Positions 9,470-19,262 of a DNA stretch of 64,000 nt are shown here, piece by piece. Below the pieces are notes generated by a model. It did not search any database, was not told the origin of the DNA, and worked only from the letters and a program-made list of their open reading frames with translations. The DNA comes from Vicia villosa (Eukaryota; Streptophyta; Magnoliopsida; Fabales; Fabaceae): assembly GCF_029867415.1 (NCBI RefSeq), contig NW_026705329.1:434001-498000 (forward strand), read 5' to 3'. The stretch's first letter is position 1. The number at the start of each line of letters is the position of its first letter. Made by a program: the position numbers and the translations under genes.

Positions 9470-10693
9470 TGAAGGATAGAAAAACACTTAGAAATGGGGG
9501 GGGGGGGGGGTTTGAATAAGTGTAGTCTAAAAACTTGAACGATAAAAACAATATGCACAGTTATTTTTATCCTGGTTCGTTGTTAACTAAACTACTCCAG
9601 TCCACCCCCACGGAGTGATTTACCTCACCTGAGGATTTAATCCACTAATCGCAACAGATTACAATGGTTTTCCACTTAGTCCGCAACTAAGTCTTCTAGA
9701 GTATCCTGATCACAACCTGATCACTCCAGGAACAAATGCTTAGACACAAGCTAAGACTTTCTTAGAGTATCCTGACCACCACGTGATCACTCTAATTACA
9801 ACTGCTTAGACACAAGCTAAGACTTCCTAGAGTATCCTGATCAACACTTGATCACTCTAGTTACTTACAAATTAATGTAATCAATTCTAAGAGTATTACA
9901 AATGCTTCTGAAAAGCTATAATCACAACAGTGATATTTCTCTTAACGTTTAAGCTTAATCTCACTAATATATTACAACAGCAATGTAGTGAGCTTTGATG
10001 AAGATGAAGTTTCTGAGCTTTGAATTTGAACAGCGTTTCAGCAAGTCTTTCAGAATAATTTCGTTCAGAATTGGTAACCTTGCTTCTCATCAGAACTTCA
10101 TATTTATAGGCGTTTGAGAAGATGACCGTTGGGCGCATTTAATGCTTTGCGTATTCCGTACAGCATTGCATTTAATGTTTCACGCTTTTGTCAACTACCT
10201 CGAGCCTTGTTCACGCTGTGTCTACTGACGTTGCCTTTAATAGCTTCCAACGTTCCTTTTGTCAGTCAGCGTAGCCTGCCACCTGTACTTTCTTCTGATC
10301 TGATGTTTGTGAATATAATATTTGAATATCATCAGAGTCAAACAGCTTGGTGCATAGCATCTTCTTGTCTTCTGACCTTGAAGTGCTTCTGAGCGTGATA
10401 CCATGAGAACTTCAGTGCTTCTGCTTCTGATCTCAAGTTCTTCTGATGCTTTCATAGACCCATGTTCTGATTCTGCCTTGACCATCTTCTGATGTCTTGC
10501 CAGACCATGTTCTGATGTTGCATGCTGAACCTTCTGAGACAAAGCTTCTGAGCGGTGATTTGTGCATACTCTTTATATATTTCCTGAAATGGAAATTGCA
10601 ATGTATTAGAGTACCACATTCTCTCACACAAAATTCATATCCTTGTTATCATCAAAACTAAGAATATTGATCAGAACAAATCTTGTTCTAACA
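9470..10693 (-). mobile_element. M1 5' LTR
   Basis: A 1224-bp LTR, TGAAGG...TCTAACA on the plus strand. It has a TATA box (minus CTATAAATA at 10109-10101) and three stem-loop units of about 64-70 bp at about 9690-9860 in the transcribed leader. A run of about 14 G lies near 9497, longer than in the solo copy. The right flank is CTTAT. Confidence 0.92.
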
Positions 10694-11303
10694 CTTATGT
10701 TTGCAAACCTTTTCAAAACCTTTTCTTTAAAATATCTTTTGCCCTTAGTGGCTTTTTCTTCAAAGTTTAGACACCGTTAATTGTCGAAACGAGTGGTTAT
10801 ACCCCACGATTTTGAAATTGATTGATATAATGAGATCTTTTCCGCGTGAGAGAGCTAGTGGCATACTCGTTGATTTTATCCGAGTTGGAGCCCTTCTTTC
10901 ATTAGCGATGCAAGGAACTCGTTTGTTCTCATGCTCAAGATCAATGGCTGAGTATTTCTCTCCAACGACGATAAAGTGTTTATTCATTTTAAAAACGTTT
11001 TTCCCTTTAAGCGGAACTACATTAGCTCTGACTTCTCCATTGCACCGAGGAGGTATGTAGGCACAAAGCTTAACGCTTTGCCGAGCTTATTTTAAAAATA
11101 AAACAAACCCTTTTTTTTAGCACACACGACACAGATTTTCAAAAAGGTTCCTGTGGAGTACCACAGATATGAGGGGTGCTTTAAACCTTCCCCTTATATA
11201 ATCAACACCCGAACCTGAGTTCTCTTTCTTGTTTTAAAAACAAAACTTTGGGTTTTTCGTTCTTTTCCCTTTTCCTTTGAAAAAATAAAGCGCGGTGGCG
11301 ATT
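10694..11303 (+). repeat. Ogre-like LTR 3' part, copy B
   Basis: Same sequence as 1771-2381, beginning with the CTTAT target duplication of M1. It ends AAAGCGCGGTGGCGATT and is followed by AT-rich DNA rather than an Ogre PBS and gag, so the element is truncated exactly around its LTR/PBS boundary. Confidence 0.65.
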
Positions 11304-11605
11304 TCAAATGAAATATTAATTCGAGTCAATCTTATGGCTTCGATAACAGATTTTCCCCGCTACAGCTATTTATAACAAAACCTAACATACTAACTAATGG
11401 GCTTTTTCCACAAGGCCCATTACACAAGCCAACTTAATAAACAAGCTAACTTAACAAATCAGGGTTTAAACACTAAACCTAATTTAACATGCTAACAACC
11501 CAAGCATCTTCGACACAAGCATGCGAACAACCTTCGACTTCATGCTTAATCCTGTTGAACCAAGAAGCTACCCTTCAACCATACTAGAGTTCGATCCAAT
11601 ATCTC

Positions 11606-11608
<3 letters not shown>

Positions 11609-11688
<80 letters not shown>
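11609..11688. repeat. (AT)40 microsatellite
   Basis: Uninterrupted AT dinucleotides, 80 bp. The duplicate at 40745-40842 has 98 bp, so this tract has changed length since the duplication. Confidence 0.95.
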
Positions 11689-11691
<3 letters not shown>

Positions 11692-12661
11692 TTAATTCGG
11701 ATATGCATATCTGAAATATTCCAATATTTTTAAAAAAATGGTTTTTTTTATTTTATTTTAAAAAATATATTTATTTATAATATAGTTATAATATAATTAG
11801 AATGAGTTATTATTAATAAAGAATAACTTAAATATAAATTGTTATAAATAAGAAATAAAAAGATTAAATAAAATTTTAATTTTATAATAATTTATTTGTC
11901 ACAAATTTTTTAAAAGTATAAAAGTAATTATTTTTTAAATGACTACAATATTATATATTTCGTGTGTTTCGAATAAACGTGAACTCTCTTGTATTAAGGG
12001 TGCAATGAAGAACCTTTTAATCAATAAAAAATATTATAATAATGTTGTTAATTAATAAAATTATCATGTTAAAATATCCTTTAATTATAATCTTTAATTT
12101 ATATGTTTTTTTAATTCATTTATATGAGAATAATGTGTTGATTTAAATATTTAATTAATTATATATCTTGATTAAGATGTTATATATTTAATTATATATC
12201 TTGATTAATACAATTAATTATACTATTAATAGAATTGATTCACCTTGATTTTAATTTTTTAACAAATATTAAATTTTTTCAAAAATAGATCTCCCAAAAA
12301 TCTCAGCACCAAATATTGGATTATTTCGAATATGCATATGCGAAGTCACATTTTTTTCTAAAAAAAAAAAGGGTGACTTCGAAAATATATATGCGAAGTC
12401 ATCTTTTTTTAGAAAAAATTTGACCTCCAAAAAACATATCTAAAATTTAGAGATATTTTGGAATTTTCACTCGAAATTCCTAAAAAAGTGTTGGTAACAT
12501 CATATTAAAAGCCCTATGCAAGTTTCATTGGGTCTAGTCATAATCTCACCCAATGCCAACCAAAGATTGCGTAAAACACTCCCAGTTCGAACTGTAATTT
12601 ATTTGGAAATAACAACCTGTAATATTTTTGGAAATAATCCCTAAACCTGTAATTCAAGCCT

Positions 12662-12664
<3 letters not shown>

Positions 12665-12739
<75 letters not shown>
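12665..12739. repeat. (AT)n microsatellite, 75 bp
   Basis: Uninterrupted AT dinucleotides after GCCTTAC. The duplicate at 41819-41901 is 83 bp. Confidence 0.95.
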
Positions 12740-12741
<2 letters not shown>

Positions 12742-12824
12742 ATTATTTCAACAAAAACCCGTATGTAGGACATTATATACCATTATATACCAATATAATA
12801 CCATTATAATCCAAAATAAAATAT

Positions 12825-13009
12825 AGGGTTAATAGGCATTTACACCCCTGTAATGTTAGCGAATTTTGCTTTTCCCCCCTCCGTTGCCAAAGGCAGGTTT
12901 TGGCAACAATTTTTTTGAAAAAAACCGTTGCCAAAACCTGCCTTTGGCAACGGAGGGGGGAAAAGCAAAATTCGCTAACATTACAGGGGTGTAAATGCCT
13001 ATTAACCCT
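12825..13009. mobile_element. Palindromic MITE/foldback element with 7-bp TSD
   Basis: Two 83-bp arms (12825-12907 and 12927-13009) are almost perfect reverse complements, from AGGGTTAATAGGCATTTACA inward, with a 19-base A/T-rich loop. AAAATAT flanks both ends (12818-12824 and 13010-13016). There is no coding capacity. The duplication length does not fix the superfamily. Confidence 0.8.
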
Positions 13010-13315
13010 AAAATATATACACCATTATAGTTCAATTCACATATGTTTGTAACAAATACATATAACTAAATCATCTCTAACATAACTAAATCAGAATAAG
13101 CCCGAAATTCTCAAAATCCGACGAGTGGATGGTCCTGGTTCTGCAAAGTATGAACAGAACAACACGGTCAATTAAACTAACTTTGCTCAAACACAATTAA
13201 AGGCTCCAACACAAAGTCATTATCAAAACCCGTCACACAATAATGTATTCATAACACTTTTCACACAATAATGTGTTCATACCTATATGATTCTTTGCTG
13301 AATATAAAATTGACA

Positions 13316-13381
13316 TTATTCCTCTTTGATTTCTTCCAACTTAAGTCTCATGTAAGAAGCAGAATAGAATTCATCAAAGTA
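13316..13381 (-). pseudogene. ULP1-like gene, last exon (duplicate copy B)
   Basis: On the minus strand an AG acceptor (TTATGTAG) precedes 22 codons, beginning Y-F-D-E-F and ending K-E-E-stop. This resembles the tail of plant C48-peptidase-like proteins (...RLEELKEEW...). It is in phase with the exon at 13558-13463. This copy is cut off from the rest of its gene by S1 and the duplication. The complete host context is at 42477-63115. Confidence 0.65.
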
Positions 13382-13462
13382 CTACATAACAAAAATATAA
13401 TATGCATGATTTAGTTAAATGTAATAAATTATAAGAAATTATCCTAAGTTATAAGTCCATAC

Positions 13463-13558
13463 CGTGATTGGAATCTCTAATTGATTCATTTGAAGGATTT
13501 CATTCAAAAACCTCAAAACATAGTATCTGCAATCTGTACTGTTTCGCTGTTGCGGACA
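13463..13558 (-). pseudogene. ULP1-like gene, catalytic-Cys exon (duplicate copy B)
   Basis: A 96-bp minus-strand exon between acceptor CTATGTAG and donor GTATGG, 32 codons in phase 0. It encodes CPQQRNSTDCRYYVLRF, the Gln and catalytic Cys region of Ulp1/SENP (C48) proteases, where families usually show Q-x-N/S-x-x-D-C-G. Arg stands in place of the usual Gly after Cys. S1 begins 15 bp away. Confidence 0.7.
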
Positions 13559-13567
13559 CTACATAGA

Positions 13568-13572
13568 AAAAC
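13568..13572. other. S1 target-site duplication (copy B, left)
   Basis: AAAAC immediately before TGTTAGAACAAG. The same five bases follow S1's 3' LTR at 59115-59119. Confidence 0.9.
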
Positions 13573-14722
13573 TGTTAGAACAAGATTTGTTCTGATCAAT
13601 ATTCTTAGTTTTGATGATAACAATGTATATGAATTTTGTATGAGATAATGTGGTACTCTAATACTATGCAATTTCCATTTCAGGAATTATATAAAGAGTA
13701 TGCACAAAATCAGATCAAGAAGCACTGACTCAGAAGGTTCAGCATGCAACATCAGAACATGGTCTGGCAAGACATCAGAAGATGGTCAAGCAGAATCAGA
13801 ACATGGTCTATGGAAGCATCAGAAGGACTTGAGATCAGAAGCAGAAGCACTGAAGTTCTCATGGTATCACGCTAAGAAGCACTTCAAGGTCAGAAGACAA
13901 GAAGATGCTCTGCACCAAGCTGTTTGACTCTGATGATATTCAAACGTTGTTTACACAAACATCAGATCAGAAGCAAGTACTAGCTGGCAGGCTACGCTGA
14001 CTGAAAAAAGGAACGTTGAAAGCTATTAAAGGCAACGTCAGTAGACACAGCGAAAGCAAGGCTCGAGGTAGTTGACAAAAGAGTGAAACATTAAATGCAA
14101 TGTTGTACGGAATACGCAAAGCATTAAATGCTCCCAACGGTCATCTTCTCAAACGCCTATAAATATGAAGTTCTGATGAGAAGCAAGGTTACGAACTTTT
14201 TTGAACATAACACTCGATCCAAAAACGCTGAAACGCTGTTCAATTCAAAAGCTCTCAAACTTCATCTTCAACCTCACTACATTGCTGTTGTAATATATTA
14301 GTGAGATTAAGCTTAAACTTAAGAGAAAATCACAGTTGTGATAATAGCTTTATAAGAAGCATTGTAACTCTTAGAATTTGTTTACATTAAGTTGTAAGAA
14401 CTAGAGTGATCAGGTTGTTGATCAGAATACTCTAGAAAGTCTTAGAGGGTATCTAAGCAGATTGTTCCTAGAGTGATCAGGTTGTGATCAGTATACTCTA
14501 GAAGACTTAGAAGTTGTCTAAGTGGAAAACCATTGTAATCTTGTGTGATTAGTGGATTAAATCCTCAGGTGAGGAAAATCACTCCAAGGGGGTGGACTGG
14601 AGTAGTTTAGTTAACAACGAACCAGGATAAAAATCATTGTGCAAATTGTTTTTATCTTAGAAGTTTTAAAGCTACACTTATTCAAACCCCCCCCCCCTTT
14701 CTAAGTGTTTTTCTATCCTTCA
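13573..14722 (+). mobile_element. S1 5' LTR (copy B), 1150 bp
   Basis: Runs TGTTAGAACA...TATCCTTCA. TATA box CTATAAATA at 14157-14165. It has only two leader stem-loop units (14401 and 14468), against three in M1 and S2, which accounts for its being about 70 bp shorter. A C-tract ends near 14697. It differs from the S1 3' LTR by roughly 14 substitutions by eye. Confidence 0.92.
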
Positions 14723-14724
14723 AT

Positions 14725-14736
14725 TGGCATCAGAGC
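14725..14736 (+). promoter_or_regulatory. S1 primer-binding site (copy B)
   Basis: TGGCATCAGAGC two bases after the LTR end, initiator-Met type. Confidence 0.85.
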
Positions 14737-14807
14737 GCCGGTTCTAAGGTGCAAGCACTTAACCGTGTTTAGAAAAGATTCAGGAAGAGAAAAACGCTTA
14801 AGTCAAG

Positions 14808-15110
14808 ATGGCTGGTGAAGATCCAACAAATACATCTACATCTGGCTCCGCTGAGCAATATAATGGAAATGGTAACAATGGTTATACAAGACCACCAGTA
14901 TTTGATGGTGAAAACTTTGAATACTGGAAAGATAAACTTGAAAGTTACTTCCTTGGTCTAGATGGTGACTTATGGGATCTCCTGATGGATGGTTACAAAC
15001 ATCCAGTGAAAGCTACTGGCGTAAGGCTTACTAGACAAGAAATGAATGATGATCAAAAGAAGCAATTCAAAAATCATCATAAATGTAGGACTGTTTTGCT
15101 GAATGCTATC
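14808..15110 (+). pseudogene. S1 gag N-terminus (copy B), interrupted by a solo LTR
   Basis: Codes for the first 101 residues of Sirevirus gag, starting MAGEDPTNTS and reaching N-H-H-K-C-R-T-V-L-L-N-A-I. There it runs into TGTTAG of the inserted LTR (stop two codons later). The open frame resumes at 16330 after a 5-bp duplication. The start ATG lies 85 bp after the LTR, as in the other copies. Confidence 0.9.
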
Positions 15111-16329
15111 TGTTAGAACAAGATTTGTTCTGATCAATTATCTTAGTTTTGATGATAACAATAATATGAATTTTGCTTAAGATAATATGGTACTCTAATC
15201 CAATGCAATTTCCCTTTCAGGAAATATATAAAGAGTACGCATAATTCAGCGCTCAGAAGCTTTGTCTCAAAGGGTTCAGCATGCAACATCAGAACATGGT
15301 CTGGCAAGACATCAGAAGATGGTCGAAGCAGAATCAGAACATGGGTCTATGGAAGCATCAGAAGAACATGAGATCAGAAGCACTGAAGCTCAGAAGATGG
15401 TATCACGCTCAGAAGCACTTCAAGGTCAGAAGATCAGAAGATGCTATGCACCAAGCTGTTTGACTCTGATGATATTCAAACGTCGTATTCACAAACATCA
15501 GATCAGAAGAAAGTACAAGTGGCAAGCTACGCTGACTGACAAAAGGAACGTTAAAAGCTATTAAAGGCTACGTCAGTAGACACAGCGTGAACAAGGCTCG
15601 AGGTAGTTGACAAAAGCGTATAACATTAAATGCGATGCTGTACGGAACACGCAAAGCATTAAATGCATTCAACGGTCATCTTCTCCAACGCCTATAAATA
15701 TGAAGTTCTGATGAGAAGCAAGGTTGACGATTTTAACTATCCTGAACAAAACAACGCTTATCAAACTTGCTGAAACTCTGTTCAAATCAAAACTCAGAAT
15801 CTTCATCTTCATCAAAGCTCACTACATTGCTGTTGTAATATATTAGTGAGATTAAGCTTAAACGATTAAGAGAAATATCACAGTTGTGATTATCGCTTTT
15901 AAGAAGCATTTGTAATACTCTTAGATTGATTACATTAAGTTGTAAGGAACTAGAGTGATCGTGTGGATCAGAATACTCTAGGAAGTCTTAGGAGTGAACT
16001 AAGCAGATTGTAACTAGAGTGATCGTGTTGATCAGTAGACTCTAGAAAAGTCTTAGAGGGTATCTAAGCAGTTGTTCCTGGAGTGATCAGTGTGTGATCA
16101 GAAGACTCTGGAAGACTTAGTTGCTGACTAAGTGGAAAACCATTGTAATCCGTGCGATTAGTGGATTAAATCCTCAGTTGAGGTAAATCATCTCTGCGGG
16201 GGTGGACTGGAGTAGTTTAGTTAACAACGAACCAGGATAAAAATAACTGTGCAATTTATTTTTATCTGTCAAGTTTTTAAAGCTACACTTATTCAAACCC
16301 CCCCTTTCTAAGTGTTTTTCTATCCTTCA
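15111..16329 (+). mobile_element. Solo LTR of S2 family in S1 gag (copy B), TSD CTATC
   Basis: 1219 bp, TGTTAGAACA...CTATCCTTCA, flanked by CTATC at 15106-15110 and 16330-16334. Removing it and one CTATC restores the gag frame. I see no difference from the LTR at 21774-22992, which has the same upstream flank but is followed by a PBS and full internal region. TATA box at 15692-15700. Confidence 0.92.
15950..16136 (+). repeat. Three 64-bp stem-loop repeats in the S2-type LTR leader
   Basis: CTAGAGTGATC or CTGGAGTGATC begins units at 15950, 16014 and 16078, an exact 64-bp period. Each unit has an inverted pair (CTAGAGTGATC against GATCAGAATACTCTAG) and a second pair (GTCTTAG against CTAAGCAG). 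The position is downstream of the TATA box, so the repeats should lie in the transcript leader. Confidence 0.8.
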
Positions 16330-16626
16330 CTATCTCTCATGCTGAGTATGAGAAGATATCTAACAGGGAAACTGCCTATGATATATATGAGTCATTGAAA
16401 ATGACCCATGAAGGAAATGCTCAAGTCAAGGAAACCAAAGCTCTTGCCCTAATCCAGAAATATGAAGCCTTCAAGATGGAGGACGATGAAAATATTGAGA
16501 AGATGTTCTCAAGATTTCAAACGCTAACTGCTGGATTAAGAGTTCTGGACAAAGGCTACACCAAGGCTGATCATGTAAAGAAGATCATCAGAAGCTTGCC
16601 CAGAAGATGGGGTCCAATGGTGACTG
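16330..16626 (+). pseudogene. S1 gag middle fragment (copy B)
   Basis: Continues gag after the solo LTR, from S-H-A-E-Y-E-K to R-R-W-G-P-M-V-T, about residues 102-199 of the gag domain. It then runs into the chromovirus LTR at 16627. GACTG (16622-16626) is the T target site. Confidence 0.88.
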
Positions 16627-18515
16627 TGTAACATCCCGAAAATTCTTATTTAATTAATTTAATCAATTTTTAAATTAATTATGGGAAGTTAACATTTTGT
16701 TGAATTATGTGGAAAAATAATAAAATGTTAAGTTATTGGGCCATGTGGTGGAATTAGTAAAGTGGGGGTGTAATTGTGTAAGAGCCCACTTCTAATTTTA
16801 TGTTTTTCATAAAATAAAGGAAAACAAGAGGAGAAGGGAAAAATTAGAACGTGAAAACCAGAAGCTGTGAGAAGAGGAACTGAAGAACGTGAAGGAGAAC
16901 CAAAGAGGAAGAGGAACCAATTCAAGAATTTGGCTAAGGTAAGGGGGGACTTATCTGATTATCATCTATTATCGGGTTAGGGGTTGATAATACTGAATAG
17001 ATGTGGAATTCGGGTCGATTGAGTCATATGATAGGTTTAGGGATTAAGTCAATTGTATGATGTTTGATCTCTATGTTTGAATCTATGATGTCTGCGTTGT
17101 TATGGTCTCAATTGATGTGTAATTGGTGTATTATGAGATGTATTTTGTGTTGTTTGTGCATTCTATTCCCCTAGGTTCGTACTGGTATGAATTGGGTGAG
17201 TTTGGAATGTGTAGAATGCTGTTTTCTGCAGGTTGGGGTTTCTGAAATCGCCGGTTCGCGCCGCGTGCATAGGGTTGGCGCCGCGAACAGGTGGGCAGAA
17301 TGCCAGGAAGTCGTGATACGCTCAGGTCGCGCCGCGTACCTGTGTTCGCGCCGCGAAGGCGTAACTTTTCCTCGCTTCGCGCTGTGTGTAGATGTTTGCG
17401 CCGCGAACAGCTTGGCAGAGAGCCAAGGAATTCTTGGAACGCTCAGTTCGCGCCGCGTGCTGTTGGTTTTTGAGATATTTTTGAAAGTTCAAAGATGCAT
17501 AACTTTTTAACTGTTGGTCCATTTGATGCGCCGTTTCGAGCTAAACGAACCTTATAGGATAATCTATATGATGATGATTGAATGGTTTTTAGAATGATGA
17601 AAATACATGTATGCTATTCTTATTAAATATGATGATTGGTGCAAATACGTGTATGTTTTGTATATGATGATGGTGGAATTGTGATTGAATGATGTTAATA
17701 TATATGAACATACTTGAATGATGATGATGATGTTGATGATTGATGATGATGATGGTATAAGTATGTTGTATATGTTGCATTCATTCATGTTCATTGATGA
17801 TACTGTATCCATAAGGGTGTGTTGGATCAGTGAAGGGCATGATTCCCATTGTGTGGAATCTGTGCTGGCAGGGCCGTATCTTGGACGATGTTGGATCGGT
17901 CATGGGTTATTCCCATTTAATGATGTTGGTACCACATGCATAGTGTCAGTTCATACATATGCATAATTTATAACATGATTGGATGTATTCCAGTGTTGTA
18001 AATGTTGATGATGTGTTGATTGTGGTTTGACTTGTTGTGAATGTTTGTTTATGAAACAATTGGGTGAATGATGCAACTGTGATGTGTTATTGCTTTATAA
18101 CCTTATAACATTTGTTAATTATGATGAGACTCACCCTTACATGTTGTCATTTTCAGATTGAGGATAGCGGCTGTTCGACTCGGTGAGGATTAGCTCATGA
18201 GTCAGTGTCTTAGTTAGCATCAGGTGTCATGCTCTGATAATTGTAACACTGGGGACGCGATTGTTTAGAGTTTATGATTATGACTCTAGTTATGTTTTTG
18301 ATGTTTTGAAGGATAAGTTTTAAAGATGTTAAACTTAGTCCGTTTTTGATAAATTTCCGCTGTGTTAACATGAAACGTTTTAAGTTATGATGATTACCTC
18401 AGTGAATGCATGACATGACTGAATGATGTTTATTTATTATGAATTGTGGCACCCTTATTTCATGTACTCTGAATAATTGTTTTAAATTGCCGCGGGGTTA
18501 GTAAGGGGTGTTACA
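16627..18515 (+). mobile_element. T 5' LTR (copy B)
   Basis: TGTAACATCCCG...GGGTGTTACA, a terminal inverted TGTAACA/TGTTACA pair. Contains a GC-rich stretch at 17248-17466 with repeated CGCGCCGCG, and an (ATG)n-rich microsatellite at about 17714-17757. 17,800-18,500 has no gene. Confidence 0.9.
17248..17466 (+). repeat. CpG-rich cluster of CGCGCCGCG motifs in the T LTR
   Basis: TTCGCGCCGCG or a close variant recurs about seven times within 220 bp (near 17255, 17276, 17326, 17345, 17386, 17394 and 17447), in otherwise AT-rich DNA. Copy D has the same cluster with two changes. Confidence 0.85.
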
Positions 18516-18519
18516 ATAG

Positions 18520-18531
18520 TGGTATCAAAGC
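18520..18531 (+). promoter_or_regulatory. T primer-binding site
   Basis: TGGTATCAAAGC four bases after the LTR. It matches initiator tRNA-Met (TGGTATCAGAGC) except for one base. Confidence 0.8.
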
Positions 18532-18650
18532 ATAGTCGTTCGTTATGACTAGAGTCTTAGTGTCAGTTTTGTTTCCTGTGTATGCGACTAGTAAGAGTTA
18601 ACTGTCGATACTTCTGTTCTGATTAAATCGGTTGTGATTTAAGCAGAACA

Positions 18651-19262
18651 ATGGCTGGAAGAGGAGGAAGAAACGATGATGCCATCGCTGAGGCTCTGGG
18701 CATGATTGCTGGTGTGCTGGGGGGAAATGCCAATGGAGCTGCGATTGGTGCTGACAGGCAGCTGAACAGTTTTCAGAGGAACAATCCTCCATTGTTTAAG
18801 GGCACGCATGATCCTGAAGGTGCTCAGAAGTGGCTTAAGGAGATCGAGAGAATCTTCAGAGTCATCGACTGTGCTGAGGATCTGAAGGTGAGGTATGGTA
18901 CTCACATGTTGTCTGAAGAAGCTGACAACTGGTGGATGACTACCAGGACTGAACTGGAAGCTGATGGTGTGGCTATTTCTTGGGCCGTGTTCAAGAGAGA
19001 ATTTTTGAGAAGGTACTTTCCTGAAGACGTAAGAGGTCGAAAGGAAATTGAATTTCTGGAACTAGTTCAAGGTAGCATGACAGTACCAGAGTATGCTTCG
19101 AAGTTTGTTGAGTTGGCGAAGTACTACGTTCACTACAACAACGATGAAGCTAGTGAATTCTCGAAATGCATCAAGTTCGAGAACGGTCTCCGTGATGAGA
19201 TTAAGCAGGGTATCAGATATCAGAGAATCCGGAGATTTGTAGACTTGGTGGACTATGGATAA
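18651..19262 (+). pseudogene. T gag N-terminal part (copy B), frame broken
   Basis: 203 codons from ATG at 18651, with a retrotransposon gag domain at about residues 45-195 (W-L-K-E-I-E-R-I-F, then F-L-R-R-Y-F-P). It stops just after R-R-F-V-D-L-V-D. Related chromovirus gags continue for several dozen residues before the zinc knuckles. Here the knuckle part follows at once in another frame (19255 on), so a frame-shifting deletion lies at about 19250. Confidence 0.85.

Larger units (their letters stand above)
2382..10693 (-). mobile_element. M1: Sirevirus (SIRE/Maximus, Ty1/copia), minus strand, 3' LTR missing
   Basis: Read on the minus strand: 5' LTR (10693-9470), PBS, gag (9383-7458), PR-INT-RT-RNase H (7573-4439), a long noncoding 3' region with an env-like remnant, 70-bp tandem repeats and polypurine repeats, then junction J1 at 2382. 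The element sits in an Ogre-like LTR, with CTTAT beside the 5' LTR at 10694-10698. A large gag with an acidic/coiled-coil tail, long 3' region, repeated polypurine motifs and iMet-type PBS are Sirevirus hallmarks. Gag and pol are both open, so this is the best-preserved coding copy here, but without a 3' LTR it cannot complete reverse transcription. Confidence 0.9.
11304..13315. other. AT-rich non-coding host DNA, copy B
   Basis: About 2 kb without a credible gene. It contains two long (AT)n tracts, a palindromic MITE and two self-complementary stretches around ATATGCATAT (11696-11715 and 12327-12346). 12340-12410 holds two TATGCGAAGTCA blocks separated by A/T runs. The right end is the 3' flank of the ULP1-like gene. 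The same DNA recurs at 40441-42476. Confidence 0.7.

Noticed and set aside
553..11303. A composite LTR in which SIRE captured Ogre sequence at its U3 end
   Set aside because: At first 553-2381 and 9470-11303 look like a 1.8-kb LTR pair. CTTAT on both sides of 553-1770 and the ATT junction at 2381 show an ordinary SIRE insertion into an Ogre-like LTR plus a later duplication.
11521..11733. Frames rich in Ile-Tyr repeats (also 40658, 41782)
   Set aside because: Translation of (AT)n microsatellites.
17187..17510. Gene at the CpG-rich stretch of the chromovirus LTR
   Set aside because: The open frames there exist because the motif is GC-rich; they lie inside an LTR and lack domains.
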